Shown here: one piece after another, positions 25,833 through 35,344 of the stretch
Numbering within the stretch: the stretch's first letter is position 1
How the letters are laid out: every line of letters begins with the position of its first letter
NCBI GenBank assembly: GCA_019634695.1
Contig: JAHCAW010000014.1
Location: forward strand, 1-64,000
Direction of reading: 5' to 3'
Length of the DNA stretch: 64,000 nt
DNA from: Candidatus Sumerlaeia bacterium
GTDB lineage: Bacteria > Sumerlaeota > Sumerlaeia > SLMS01 > JAHLLQ01
The notes under the pieces: generated by a model
Told to the model about the DNA's origin: nothing
Seen by the model: the letters and a program-made list of their open reading frames with translations, nothing else
The model's database searches: none
Translations under genes and position numbers: made by a program

Positions 25833-26935
25833 GGCGTTCATCGAGTGCCTTGCTGTTGGTAGCGGCGTTGGCCTTCACGGGGCCGCAGGTTGGCTTGTGT
25901 CAGGCCGGCGATCCGGCCGCGCAGTCGTCCTTCCTGGGCCAACTCGCCGGCGGCGGCAGCGTCTCCTTCCGCACCGGGCGATTCCCCAACGGCGAGCCCG
26001 GTTGGTTCCACTTGGGCACCGACGAGGCCGCGGGCCGGCAGGTCTTCGAGGCGCGCGGGCAGGTGGAACTCATCACGGCGGACCTGAACCTGCGTTGCCG
26101 GCATCTCTCCTTCCTGATGGACACCGGGGTGCTGCTGGCCCGGGAAGAGGTGGACGTCAAGACGAGCGAGATCGAGGCAACCTGTCAGGCGTTCGACTAC
26201 GACCGTGAGCGCGGCACGCTGCACCTGAGCGGTACGCCGAAAGTGCTGCAGCGCGCGGGCACGAGCACGACCAGCTTCGACGGCATGGAGGTCTTCGCCC
26301 TCGAGCGCACCGAGACCGAGGAGCAGATCGTGCGCCTGACCGGGCCGCGCCCGATCGTGATCCTGCTCGCCGGAGCAGAGCCCGCCGAAGGCGAGGAGCC
26401 TGCCGAGGAAGCCAGCGGCCTGGCGAAGCTGGGCTCGAACCTGCGCATCGAAGCCTCGCCGCGCGGCGAGACCGAACCGCGCGTGCGCTCGACCATCGAC
26501 CCGGAGGGCGAGCTGTCCGAGTTCACCGCCGCCGGCTCGATCGTGATGGTCAGCGAGGACTTCCAGATTCGCTGTGACGAGATGACCTACGTCGCGACCG
26601 AGCAGCGCTTCGTGGCCAGCGGCGACGTCTACTTCAAGCAGGAGTCCGTCGAAGCGGACAGCGGGCACCTCGTGTACGAGCTCGACTCGGGGCGCGTGAC
26701 GCTGACCGTGAATCCCGACATCCGGCGCTACGAGCCCGGCGGCGTGACGCACATCACCGACTACGACGTCTTCATCATCGAGCCACGGGCCGACGGCCAG
26801 CCGGATCTGCGCGGCGTCGGCGACGGCCGCAGCTTCTTCACCCCCGTCGACAACAGTGCCAATCGCGCGCCGGGGTCCACCGAGCGCCCCGTCGACACGG
26901 AGATTCGCCTGGAGACTCCCTCGCAGGTGCCCTGA
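25829..26935 (+). CDS. LptA/OstA-like periplasmic protein
   Basis: This 368-aa protein starts with a signal peptide (SSALLLVAALAFTGPQVGLCQA, about 4-25; cleavage near CQA). The mature part contains two OstA-like beta blocks, about 60-160 (EARGQVELITADLNLRCRHL, LLAREEVDVKTSEIEATCQAF) and about 225-310 (AAGSIVMVSEDFQIRCDEMTY, FVASGDVYFKQESVEADSGHLVYELD), separated by an acidic linker. This is the repeated jelly-roll pattern of LPS-transport proteins. The ATG overlaps the upstream stop by 4 bp, so the two are one operon. The C-terminus is polar and disordered-looking. It converges with the NusG-like gene. Confidence 0.72.
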   Translation: MRRSSSALLLVAALAFTGPQVGLCQAGDPAAQSSFLGQLAGGGSVSFRTGRFPNGEPGWFHLGTDEAAGRQVFEARGQVELITADLNLRCRHLSFLMDTGVLLAREEVDVKTSEIEATCQAFDYDRERGTLHLSGTPKVLQRAGTSTTSFDGMEVFALERTETEEQIVRLTGPRPIVILLAGAEPAEGEEPAEEASGLAKLGSNLRIEASPRGETEPRVRSTIDPEGELSEFTAAGSIVMVSEDFQIRCDEMTYVATEQRFVASGDVYFKQESVEADSGHLVYELDSGRVTLTVNPDIRRYEPGGVTHITDYDVFIIEPRADGQPDLRGVGDGRSFFTPVDNSANRAPGSTERPVDTEIRLETPSQVP

Positions 26936-26956
26936 GCGGCGCCGTGCGAGCGGGGA

Positions 26957-27637
26957 TCAGGCGGCGGTGATGTCCTGTTGGTCCGGCGTGGGTTGCGCCT
27001 GCGTGCGAGCCAGTTCCGTGCGGCGGGCACGGCGACCGCCGCGGTGGCGCTGCTTGTACGGCACGCCGCCATTGTCGTAATCGGACAAGACGAGCAGATC
27101 GAGCGGGACGACGAGTTCGACCGCCTGGCCGACGACGGAGATCGTCGAGGCGATGCGGGCTTCGCGCTTGTTGCGCCAGACGACGAGCCCCTCGACGCCC
27201 TCGAGCGGCCCTGCGATGACGCGGGCCCGCCGACCACGCTCCGGGATCGGGCCGAGCCGGAAGTCGCGCTCGAGCCCGGCGATGTGCTGGACCAGTCGAA
27301 TCTCGGCCTCGGGAATCGGCGACGGCACATTCGGACGCGAGCCGACGACGTAGCGCACCTCGGTCAAGCGATTGATGCGCGCCAACAACTCGCTGGTCAT
27401 GTGCGCCAGGATGAAGAGGTAGCCGGGGAACAACGGCTCAGTCCGGTTGCTGCCGGCTGCCGGGCCGCTGGAGACAACGGTCCGCAGCAGCGGGAAGAGC
27501 AGGTCGTCGAGCTCGAGCGGCTCGAGCCCTTCGCATGCCTTCGCCTCCATGCCGGGACGCGTGTGCACCGCATACCAGCGGGGCGCGTCCCGGTAGGGCG
27601 ACGGTTCAGGATCGCATGCCTGGTGCGACTGGGCCAT
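26957..27637 (-). CDS. NusG-like (UpxY/RfaH-type) transcription antiterminator
   Basis: This 226-aa protein has an NGN domain (about 20-135; WYAVHTRPGMEAKACEGLE, EPLFPGYLFILAHM) and a KOW motif (about 148-180; RARVIAGPLEGVEGLVVWRNK). Specialised NusG paralogues of this kind act on long polysaccharide operons, keeping RNA polymerase from terminating early. ATG 27637 is chosen with a GGGAG-type site about 12 bp upstream. Unusually, it is the last gene of the minus-strand export operon, not the first. Its C-terminus is arginine-rich with a 15-residue polar tail. It presumably regulates one or both arms of this locus. Confidence 0.85.
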   Translation of the reverse strand: MAQSHQACDPEPSPYRDAPRWYAVHTRPGMEAKACEGLEPLELDDLLFPLLRTVVSSGPAAGSNRTEPLFPGYLFILAHMTSELLARINRLTEVRYVVGSRPNVPSPIPEAEIRLVQHIAGLERDFRLGPIPERGRRARVIAGPLEGVEGLVVWRNKREARIASTISVVGQAVELVVPLDLLVLSDYDNGGVPYKQRHRGGRRARRTELARTQAQPTPDQQDITAA

Positions 27638-27669
27638 GGGCCGTCTGCTTCTCCCGCAGAGGGTGTACG

Positions 27670-28794
27670 TCAGAGCGGCGAGTAGGTGGCGTTGGCTCCG
27701 ACACGGACCGACCGACCCCACAGCTCGCCAAGCAGCGAGGCGAAGGTGCGCCAGTTGGACTTGTAGATGAACATCTGGTCGTTGTCCTCGAGGACGAAGT
27801 CCGGTGCCTTGCGCCGCATCAGGTCACGGGCGTTGACGAAGAAGGACTCGGTCGAGCCATCGGGATGCGTCCGGACGACTTCGGCGATCGATGTGGCCTT
27901 GAAGTCGAGGCCACCGGTCTCGGTGACCACCTGCACGAAAGTGCGCAGGCTGGGCCCGAGGAAGACGACGCGCGGGCCGGCGACGTTGCCGTTGACGGAA
28001 ACCGTTCCGGCCGGCGGGATGAAGACGATGTCGAAGGGACGCAGGGGGATGTTGTACTTCAGGTCGCCGCCGAGGATGAATTCGTCGAGCGGCAGGATGA
28101 TTTCTTCGCGCGGCAGGATGCGGTCGTCCTCCCGCAGGAGGCGCATCAGCTCCTCGGGTTCGAGGTCGAGGCGCTGCTTCTGGCTGACCTTCTCGCGATA
28201 GACCTTGAGGATGCGCGCGGGCGGCAGGCCGGCGGTGCGGCCGCCGAAGGTCAGGCCACCTGCCTTGAAGATCGCATCGAGCACCGTGTCGCCGACCGCG
28301 AGTTCGTAGCGACCCGGTTCGCGGACGCTGCCCAGCACCGTCACCTGGTTCGCGTAGTAGGTCTTCAGGCGAACGACGGGGACGGGGTCCTTGATGAAGG
28401 GCGAGTAGGCGACGCGAATTTCTTCCTGCAACTGCTCGGCGGTCTTGCCGTGGACGCGGATGGCCCCGATGTAGGGCATCGTGATCGTGGGGCTTTCCGA
28501 AACGGTGACCTCATAGTCGTCCTTGTTGGGTCCGGTGACCAGCAGGTCGGGACGGCCGACGAAGGTGATCGAGAGCACGTCGCCCGGCCCGATGGCGTAG
28601 TCGCGGCGGGCGGGCAGTTGCAGCTCGCTCTCCGTGAGGCGCGCGATTGAATCCTCCCAATCCTTGCGTGCCGGGTCGAATGCGGGCGGCAGGCCGGGAT
28701 GGAACGGCGTCCGCGAGGGCGAGTAGCAGCCCGACAGGGAGAGCGCGAGAACGCCAATCAGGGCGGTCCAGACGAGGCGGGAGCGAAGAAGCAT
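27670..28794 (-). CDS. Wza-like polysaccharide export lipoprotein
   Basis: This outer-membrane export protein of 374 aa has a lipoprotein signal (LIGVLALSLSGC, Cys near residue 20). A Poly_export domain (YAIGPGDVLSITFVGRPDL, about 52-70) and at least two SLBB-type repeats (VTVLGSVREPGRYELAVGDTVLDAIFKAGGL near 145, and VSVNGNVAGPRVVFLGPSLRTFVQVVTETGGL near 270; both quoted for their beta-grasp pattern) follow. A shorter C-terminus than E. coli Wza suggests a different outer-membrane anchor. ATG 28794 follows GGAA at 7 bp. It lies between the WecA-like and NusG-like genes in one operon. Confidence 0.88.
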   Translation of the reverse strand: MLLRSRLVWTALIGVLALSLSGCYSPSRTPFHPGLPPAFDPARKDWEDSIARLTESELQLPARRDYAIGPGDVLSITFVGRPDLLVTGPNKDDYEVTVSESPTITMPYIGAIRVHGKTAEQLQEEIRVAYSPFIKDPVPVVRLKTYYANQVTVLGSVREPGRYELAVGDTVLDAIFKAGGLTFGGRTAGLPPARILKVYREKVSQKQRLDLEPEELMRLLREDDRILPREEIILPLDEFILGGDLKYNIPLRPFDIVFIPPAGTVSVNGNVAGPRVVFLGPSLRTFVQVVTETGGLDFKATSIAEVVRTHPDGSTESFFVNARDLMRRKAPDFVLEDNDQMFIYKSNWRTFASLLGELWGRSVRVGANATYSPL

Positions 28795-28823
28795 CGGGTG
28801 TTCCTTCCGGTTGCGAGATGATG

Positions 28824-29999
28824 TCAGGCGGACGTGCTGCCCGAGGCGAGCGTGGGATTCGAATTGTTGGTGGCCGAACGACGGGCCGCTTCCTGCACCT
28901 CCTCGCGTTCGGCTTCGCGCCGAACCGCAAGGAACGAGACGTTCTCGATCAGCAGGATGAAGCCCACGAACAGGAATGCGGCGTTGGCGATGATGAGTGC
29001 CGCGGATCCGGTTTTCTCGAGCGTGAAGGCCGTCAGGCCCAGATAGGCGGTCAGGAACCACAGGATCCACACGACGCGGCGCTGCGACAGGCCGATGCCG
29101 AGCAGGCGGTGGTGCAGGTGCTCCTTGTCGGCGCTGAACGGATGGCGGCCCTTGCGCGTGCGCCGGACGATCGCCACGAAGGTGTCCATCACCGGAACGG
29201 CGATGCACAGCAGCGGGATGATCAGCGTCAGGACGGCGGTGCTCTTCGTGCCGGTGGTCAGCGTCGCGCAGGCGAGCAGGTAGCCGAGGAGCAGACTGCC
29301 GGTGTCGCCGAGGAATATCTTGGCGGGGTGGTAGTTGTGGAGGAGGAAGCCGAGGCACAAGCCGACGGTAAGCGCGGGCAGCACGGCGTAGAAGGTGGAG
29401 TCGAACTGGACGATAATCGCGGCGAGCACAAGGCTGGAGATGCCGCTGATGCCCGAGCACAGCCCGTCGAGGCCGTCGATGATGTTGATCGCATTCATCA
29501 GGCCGACGAACCAGAAGATCGTGATCGGGAGACCCCAGAGACCGAGGGCGATGCGGCCGCCCTCGGCGAATGGCCAAGTGAGTGCCTCGAGTCGCAAGCC
29601 GCCGAAGAACACGAGGCAGGCGACGGCAATCTGGGCCAGCAGCTTGTAGAGCGGACGCGACCCGCGCGTGTCATCCCAGATGCCGACGGCGACAATGGCC
29701 ACGGCGCCAAGAACGATCGCAAGGAACTCGGGGCGCTGGTCGGCGAACATGCCCGGCATGAAGAAGTAGAGCACGCCAAACACGATCATGAAGGCGGCGA
29801 ACAACGCGAGGCCGCCCAAGCGCGGCGTGGGACGCGTGTGCACGCGCCGCGCGTCCACCTGGTCGATGGCGCCGATGACATGGGCGATGCGGCCGGCCAG
29901 CGGTGTCAGCACCGCGGTCAGCACGGCGCCCGCGGCTCCGGCCGCCAGCAGCACCACCCAAAGCCCGGTCTCGCCGAACGGTGTCTCGACTCGGATCAT
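28824..29999 (-). CDS. WecA/TagO-like undecaprenyl-phosphate sugar-1-phosphate transferase
   Basis: This polytopic membrane protein (391 aa, about eleven hydrophobic segments) starts polysaccharide synthesis on undecaprenyl phosphate. Hallmarks are TPRLGGLALF (about 58), GIWDDTRG (about 106-113), NAINIIDGLDGL (about 166-177), FLGDTGSLLLG (about 226) and the cytosolic HLHHRLLGIGLSQ loop (about 290). The likely donor is UDP-GlcNAc or another UDP-HexNAc. Its ATG overlaps the stop of the Wzc-like gene by 4 bp. The C-terminal 35 residues are polar and Ser/Asn-rich. Confidence 0.9.
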   Translation of the reverse strand: MIRVETPFGETGLWVVLLAAGAAGAVLTAVLTPLAGRIAHVIGAIDQVDARRVHTRPTPRLGGLALFAAFMIVFGVLYFFMPGMFADQRPEFLAIVLGAVAIVAVGIWDDTRGSRPLYKLLAQIAVACLVFFGGLRLEALTWPFAEGGRIALGLWGLPITIFWFVGLMNAINIIDGLDGLCSGISGISSLVLAAIIVQFDSTFYAVLPALTVGLCLGFLLHNYHPAKIFLGDTGSLLLGYLLACATLTTGTKSTAVLTLIIPLLCIAVPVMDTFVAIVRRTRKGRHPFSADKEHLHHRLLGIGLSQRRVVWILWFLTAYLGLTAFTLEKTGSAALIIANAAFLFVGFILLIENVSFLAVRREAEREEVQEAARRSATNNSNPTLASGSTSA

Positions 30000-32347
30000 G
30001 CCTTCTTGTCGCCCGAGGGAGCGGCCGAGGTCTCGACCTCGTCGCCCGAATCGCTCACGTCGCTGCCGTAGCCATATCCGTAGCCGTAGCCATATCCGTA
30101 GCCATAGCCGTAGTTGGCCGCGTGTCGGCCCTTGCGCTGCGTGTTGTAGATCACGCCGAGCGTGCGCGCATCGATCGAGCGCAGCTTCTTCGCCGTGTGG
30201 ACGAGCGCTTCCATCATGGTACGTCCCGGACGCACGACGAGCACGACGCCATCGACCTTCTGGGAGAGCACCAGGGCATCGGCCATGCCGTGGGCGGGGG
30301 CGGAGTCGAGGATGATGGTCGAGTATCGCTCGCGCAGCCGTTCGATCAGCTCGGCCATCGCCTTGCTGTCGAGCAGCGAGACGGGCGAAGGGGTGGAGCG
30401 GCCCGCAGGCAGGATGTCGAGGTTCTCGCGCACGCCCGAGACGATGGCCTCCTCGAGGCTGACCTGGCCGGTGAGGACGTCGGAGAGCCCGGGCACCTTG
30501 GGCAGGTCGAAGATGCGGTGCACCATGGGGCGCTTGAGGTCCGCGTCGATGAGGATCGTACGGTCGCCGCGCTCGCCGAAGGAAACGGAGAGGTTGGACG
30601 AGACGGTCGACTTGCCTTCCTGCGGGAAGCAGCTCGTGATGAGCAGCACCTGGGGCGAGCGTCCGGCACTCGAGTACTGGATCGACGTGCGGAGGTAGCG
30701 GACTGCCTCGGCGTCCGTGCCCTTCGAGTTCTGCGGCAGCAACGACGGGGTCTTGCCCTTCTGCCCCGGCAGGAAGCGCCGTGTCGTGCTGTGAAGGAAC
30801 GGCAGCACGCCCAGGAACGGGAGGCCGAGGTTGGATTCCACAACGCGAGGATCCTTCACCGAGCGGTCCAGAATGTTGATCGAAAGAACCAGGCCGGCGC
30901 CGAAGACCAGCCCCACAAAGCCGAACAGAACGAGCGTGCGCGGTACGTTGGGGGAGATGGGCTTGTCGGGCAGCGTGGCCGGCGAGATGATCGTCACGTT
31001 CGTCGTGTCGGCCTCGTCGGTGACCTCAAGCTTCTTGAACTGGTCGAGCAATGTCGCCAGCACCTGCCGGGTCGCCTCGACTTCGCGGTGCGGCACGCGG
31101 AACTGGATGGTCTGCTTCTCGAGCTGGTCGAGACGCTGCCGCTGCTGGTCGAGGCTCATCTCGAGCGACAGGAGCTTCAGGCGCGAGACACGCAGGCGGT
31201 CCTCGACGAGGACGCGATACTGCTCGGCGGCCGTATTGATCTGCTCGTCGAGGCCCTCGAGTTCGCGCTTCAGGCGAATCACGGGCAGGAAGGTCTCGTC
31301 GTTCTCGTTCGTCAGCTTGTTGATTTCGATGAGAAGCTGGCTGCGGCGGTCCATCAGGGATTGCAGCAGGCGATGGCTGGAATCCATCACCATGCGGGCG
31401 TCGACGGCGCGGAACGAGGAGGCTTCGGCCTCGAGCATGGCGACCTCGAGGCGCTGGGTCTCGACCTGCTTGGTCAGCGACGTCAGGCTCTCGATGGCAA
31501 TCTCGCGCTCGGCGTCCGTGACGCGCAGGTCGGCCAAGCCGCTCTGCTCGAACAGGATTCGTTCGGCGTCGGCCACTTCCTTCTTCGTGCGCTCGATCTG
31601 CTCCTGCACATACTCGCGCGCATAGGTCATCGAGCGCTGGCGCTCTCGGTTGGTGTACTCGATGAATTGGCTGGCGAAGGCGTTGGCGATGCGGTTGGCC
31701 CGCGACTTGTTGGTGTCCTGCACCTGCAGGGTGATGATCTTGGTGTCGGGCTTCTGGGCGGCCTCGACCTTGTTCAGCAGCCGGGTGACGGCCTGCTGAG
31801 CGGTCATCGCCTCCTCGTCGAAGTTGGCGGGGGTGCGCTCGATCACCAAGTGGCGGCGGATGGTCGACGCCATGTACTGGATCAGTTCCTTGGCGCGGGC
31901 CAGCGGCGACTCGTCGCGGATCACCTCGGGGGGATCGACGCTGCCGAGCACCGAGAGCACCGCGCGCGCAATGGACGGGCTCTTGAGAATCTCGACGGCG
32001 GTGTTGATTTCGTCGCGTTGGTACAGGGTGGTGGAGCGCTCGCCGAAGTCGACCACCTGCGCGGCGCGCGGCTCGTACTTCAGGTTCACTTCCGAAAGGT
32101 AGACCGGCGTGGAGCGCCGGATCTGGAAAGCCCCCAGCACGAGGAACAGCAGGATGAAGAACAGAATGAACCAGCGGCGATGCCACAGCAGTTCCATGTA
32201 CGCCCGCAACTCGCCGAAGTCGTCCTGCGACTCGGCCTCGCGCGGCATGGCTTCGACGATGAACTGGGGGGAGCTGTGGACGGCGGGATGTGCTTCCGAC
32301 TCAACAAGGGGCTGCCCCTTGCCTTCAAGCCCACGGATCGTGCTCAA
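29996..32347 (-). CDS. Wzc-like polysaccharide co-polymerase/tyrosine kinase
   Basis: This inner-membrane BY-kinase of 783 aa sets polymer length and links polymerase to the outer-membrane channel. It has a Wzz domain with TM1 (about 58-78), a long coiled-coil periplasmic stretch (about 220-450), TM2 (about 490-515) and a cytosolic kinase with Walker A CFPQEGKST (573-581), Walker A' ILIDADLKRP (597-607) and Walker B TIILDSAP (about 677-684). The C-terminus has eight YG dipeptides in a row (746-761), the presumed autophosphorylation cluster. The start appears to be TTG 32347; ATG 32248 is a shorter choice lacking a ribosome-binding site. Confidence 0.9.
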   Translation of the reverse strand: MSTIRGLEGKGQPLVESEAHPAVHSSPQFIVEAMPREAESQDDFGELRAYMELLWHRRWFILFFILLFLVLGAFQIRRSTPVYLSEVNLKYEPRAAQVVDFGERSTTLYQRDEINTAVEILKSPSIARAVLSVLGSVDPPEVIRDESPLARAKELIQYMASTIRRHLVIERTPANFDEEAMTAQQAVTRLLNKVEAAQKPDTKIITLQVQDTNKSRANRIANAFASQFIEYTNRERQRSMTYAREYVQEQIERTKKEVADAERILFEQSGLADLRVTDAEREIAIESLTSLTKQVETQRLEVAMLEAEASSFRAVDARMVMDSSHRLLQSLMDRRSQLLIEINKLTNENDETFLPVIRLKRELEGLDEQINTAAEQYRVLVEDRLRVSRLKLLSLEMSLDQQRQRLDQLEKQTIQFRVPHREVEATRQVLATLLDQFKKLEVTDEADTTNVTIISPATLPDKPISPNVPRTLVLFGFVGLVFGAGLVLSINILDRSVKDPRVVESNLGLPFLGVLPFLHSTTRRFLPGQKGKTPSLLPQNSKGTDAEAVRYLRTSIQYSSAGRSPQVLLITSCFPQEGKSTVSSNLSVSFGERGDRTILIDADLKRPMVHRIFDLPKVPGLSDVLTGQVSLEEAIVSGVRENLDILPAGRSTPSPVSLLDSKAMAELIERLRERYSTIILDSAPAHGMADALVLSQKVDGVVLVVRPGRTMMEALVHTAKKLRSIDARTLGVIYNTQRKGRHAANYGYGYGYGYGYGYGYGSDVSDSGDEVETSAAPSGDKKA

Positions 32348-32443
32348 GTGATCGTACCTGCTTTCGGAGTGAACTGACCGGCGAGGCGCCGGCTACCCGG
32401 TCGGGGATTCGTATCGAGTTCCGGCGCGCCAAGTCCAGCGACG

Positions 32444-32480
32444 CCAAATCATTATACACGATGGCAACAGGGACGAGGCA
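32444..32480 (-). promoter_or_regulatory. Candidate promoter of the wzc operon
   Basis: On the minus strand the perfect -10 hexamer TATAAT lies at 32456-32451, about 100 nt before the TTG start of the Wzc-like gene. No good -35 box is seen at 16-18 bp, so an activator or another sigma factor may be needed. Confidence 0.35.
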
Positions 32481-32510
32481 CCCTCAACCCCAAAGGCCGC
32501 CATTCTTCGG

Positions 32511-33971
32511 TCATCGTGTTCCGAACACCTTGGTCCCCGTCAAGAGTAAGGCGAGCAACGTCAGAAACTGGAAGCCCACGAGCGGGGTTCGGAGATGAAA
32601 GTCGAAGAAGGCATGAACGAGCGTGATGGCCAGTCCGGCCAGCACGGCGCTACGGAATCCGCGATGTCGGCGACCGACCTTGTACGTCGTCGAAGTCCAG
32701 TCCTGCCAGAGCTTCCGCCCGAAGACCCCCACCGCCACCAGCGTCGCGACGGTCCACAGCATGCCCAACTCGGCCACGACCTGCACCCAGTCGTTGTGAG
32801 ACCACACGGCGACCACCGCGGTGGGGCGGCCCACCTGAAAACGATTTATCACGAGCTCGGTGCCACCGAGCCCAATCCCCATCAGCGGCATGCGCCGAAG
32901 GCCCTCGAGCGTGGCAATCCAGTATTCCATGCGCCCGCTCAGGTCGTCGGTTCCATCCAGGCGCGCAGAGAGTCCCTCGACTGCCTGCGAGAGATACAGG
33001 ACCACGGCGGCGGTCACTGCGAGCAGGAAGACAATCAGAGGCCGGGCGGTCAGCACGCCGGCATCGGAACGCCGCGAGCGCTCGCCATTGGTGCCATTGC
33101 CGCGCTGCATGAAGGCCAGTGCGCCGTGCAGCAACAGACTCGCGATGCTCACCACGATGAAGGCCACGAGTGAGCCGCGCGACAACGCCATCGCCCAGCC
33201 CGCGAACGTGACCACCACGATCCCGCCCATCAGCAGCACGATGTCGGTGCGCTCCGTTTCGGCGTAGCCATAACGGTTGAACACCTTGCGCGACATCACC
33301 CACCACGCCGCGACCGGCAGTCCCATCATGATGGCTGCGGCGTGATGATTCGCGTTGTAGACGAGACCGTAGGCGCGCGGCGTGTTCCCCAGCACATAGA
33401 CCGCCAAGCCGATCCAGGATTCAACCAGGGCGAATCCCACCGCCAGCGCGGCCAGCACGATATACCCCTGGCGTCGCGATGCGACCACGCATGCGCCGAA
33501 CAGAAAGAGCAACGCGGCCACCAACTGGTTCCACGAGCTCCAGGCAGCCTCGGGCGTCGAAGCCAGCGGAAGCCGCTCGGGGATTGCATAGCCGGCCTGC
33601 TGCATCGCCTCGAGTGACTCGGCCCAGAAAGGCGACAACTGACGCACCAAGTCTACCGGCAGCGGCACCAACTGGCAACCTGCCCAAGCAACTGTGCCGA
33701 CTCCAAACAGCAGCCCCCACCTCACCAGAGGGAATCGCTCGAAGATGAAACGACCCGAGGCCCAGAAGCAGGCCGCCCAAATTGCCAGTGCGCCGCACAC
33801 ACACCAGCCGATCGCCCGCACCATGTCATTGTAGGCGTAGCCGAAGGAGACGGTGCCTCCCAAATAGACCAGACAGACAAGCACGATGCCGGTCCAATAG
33901 GCGACCTCCCGCAGATTGAACGGGCCCTCCCCGCGGAAATCCCATTCCGCGCCCGGTTGCCAATCGCTCAT
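32511..33971 (-). CDS. O-antigen ligase/polymerase (Wzy/WaaL-like) membrane protein
   Basis: This 486-aa protein has about twelve hydrophobic segments and a large loop before the last helices. Residues near MPLMGIGLGGTELVINRF, followed by VVAVWSHNDWVQVVAELGML, match the conserved periplasmic loop of the Wzy_C family (SHNDWVQVVAELG replaces the usual H-N-x(2)-L). It should polymerise or ligate undecaprenyl-linked oligosaccharide. The ATG overlaps the end of the upstream gene by 4 bp (ATGA). Convergent transcription is not an issue here; the next gene on the same strand (wzc-like) starts 163 bp downstream behind its own likely promoter. Confidence 0.85.
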   Translation of the reverse strand: MSDWQPGAEWDFRGEGPFNLREVAYWTGIVLVCLVYLGGTVSFGYAYNDMVRAIGWCVCGALAIWAACFWASGRFIFERFPLVRWGLLFGVGTVAWAGCQLVPLPVDLVRQLSPFWAESLEAMQQAGYAIPERLPLASTPEAAWSSWNQLVAALLFLFGACVVASRRQGYIVLAALAVGFALVESWIGLAVYVLGNTPRAYGLVYNANHHAAAIMMGLPVAAWWVMSRKVFNRYGYAETERTDIVLLMGGIVVVTFAGWAMALSRGSLVAFIVVSIASLLLHGALAFMQRGNGTNGERSRRSDAGVLTARPLIVFLLAVTAAVVLYLSQAVEGLSARLDGTDDLSGRMEYWIATLEGLRRMPLMGIGLGGTELVINRFQVGRPTAVVAVWSHNDWVQVVAELGMLWTVATLVAVGVFGRKLWQDWTSTTYKVGRRHRGFRSAVLAGLAITLVHAFFDFHLRTPLVGFQFLTLLALLLTGTKVFGTR

Positions 33972-35290
33972 GGGCGATCCTGCCCTTCGCTGACGAATTC
34001 CAGCCGGTCGATGAACAGTTGCGCGCCGTCCTGTGGCGGCGTCCCCACCCACTCGCGGTAGAGGATGATCTCAATCAACTCGGGCGATTCCGCCGGCGGG
34101 ATCGTCATCCGAATCGCCTGCCATCCAAGTTCAGCGGGGTTGGACCACGGGCCCTCGGTGAGACGATCTCCGACACGCAGGATCAGGCGGCAGCGCGAAG
34201 TCTGGGCGGGCTCGGCTCGCAACCACAGGCGGACGGTGATGGGCGCCGTGTGGGCGGGCACGGGCAGTCGATAGGCCGGCCAACGGAACGCGCGCGACTG
34301 CCCCGGCAGGGGAGGCGTGAAGGTCAGGCGCAGTTGTCCGCCCGCCTCCGCCCGGCCGGCGCCTTCGGCAAGCCAGAAGGCCGTTGAGGCCGCGGGGCCC
34401 GGGATCGGCTGCCAGCCCAAGTGAAACCGGGAGTCGAGCGGCGAGCGCTCAAGCGACAGGTTCGTGGCCAGCAAGGGCGGGTCGCCGTCGGCCTCGGGGA
34501 CATCCTCCAAGGCGCCAATCTCGCGTTTCCAGATCTCCCACGACTTGTCCAGAACCAACGGGGAGGTGAAGACGCGCGCCATGCGATTGCGAAAATCTCG
34601 GTTGAGGAAGGCGGCCTCAGGGATTTCGGCATGGACGCGGCGCATGGTTTCCGACCGTTGGGAGCGGACTGCCTCGATGACGTCGGCCAGTTCGTTGATC
34701 GGCATGGTGTCGGCGCCAAGCATCCGGACGGCTTCGGCGGGATCGATTCCGATCCATGCCAACCGGGAAGCCGCTTCCTTGCGCGCCGACCCGCCGACGG
34801 CGCCGATCTGAAGCGCGAGTTCGATGGCGCGGTCGCGCTCGCCGAGCAGGTCCCACAGTTCAACTGCCATCATGCGGCGGGTCGGGTGAAAGGGATGCAG
34901 CAGGTCGGAGCGTTCGAGCGCCACGCGTGCCTTGTCGGAGTTGCCCTCGAAGAGGTGATAGCGGGCGCCGTAGAGCCAAAGCGTGGAGCGCATCGGCGCC
35001 AAGGCGAGCCCTTTGCCGATCAGCGCCTGGGCTTCCGAGTAGGCGGGGGGGACGGGGCGCTCACCGAAGAAGAGTGCGGCCTTGAGCAGCGAGGCCGACG
35101 AAGCCGGGACCGTCTCGGGGGTCTGGACGGCGAAGAAGGAATTTCCCTCGCGCTGCCAGCGGGCTTCCCAGATTTCGCGCTCGCGCGTTGCCGTGTAGTG
35201 CTGAGCGGCCCATGAGGCGACGACAGCGGACGCAACCAGCGCGGCGATCCAACGGGGCAAGGGCGACGGGCGCTTGCGACGGCGTGCCAT
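33968..35290 (-). CDS. Membrane-anchored protein with TPR-like helices and C-terminal beta domain
   Basis: This 440-aa protein has one N-terminal helix (about 16-30, LPRWIAALVASAVVASW) after a basic start (MARRRKRPS), so it is anchored with most of the chain in the periplasm. Residues about 60-250 are helical with TPR-like elements (ALIGKGLALAPMRSTLWLYGARYHLFEGNSDKARVALE). The C-terminal 150 aa look like a beta-sandwich carbohydrate-binding-type fold (LTFTPPLPGQ, ITVRLWLRAEPAQ, IEIILYREW). The family is not recognised. It overlaps the polymerase/ligase gene by 4 bp, so it likely works with it in polymer synthesis. Confidence 0.6.
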   Translation of the reverse strand: MARRRKRPSPLPRWIAALVASAVVASWAAQHYTATREREIWEARWQREGNSFFAVQTPETVPASSASLLKAALFFGERPVPPAYSEAQALIGKGLALAPMRSTLWLYGARYHLFEGNSDKARVALERSDLLHPFHPTRRMMAVELWDLLGERDRAIELALQIGAVGGSARKEAASRLAWIGIDPAEAVRMLGADTMPINELADVIEAVRSQRSETMRRVHAEIPEAAFLNRDFRNRMARVFTSPLVLDKSWEIWKREIGALEDVPEADGDPPLLATNLSLERSPLDSRFHLGWQPIPGPAASTAFWLAEGAGRAEAGGQLRLTFTPPLPGQSRAFRWPAYRLPVPAHTAPITVRLWLRAEPAQTSRCRLILRVGDRLTEGPWSNPAELGWQAIRMTIPPAESPELIEIILYREWVGTPPQDGAQLFIDRLEFVSEGQDRP

Positions 35291-35344
35291 GGGCTAAGGG
35301 GTCCCGGGTTGCGGATGCAACGGCAAGGCCAAGCGCCAAAGAGA

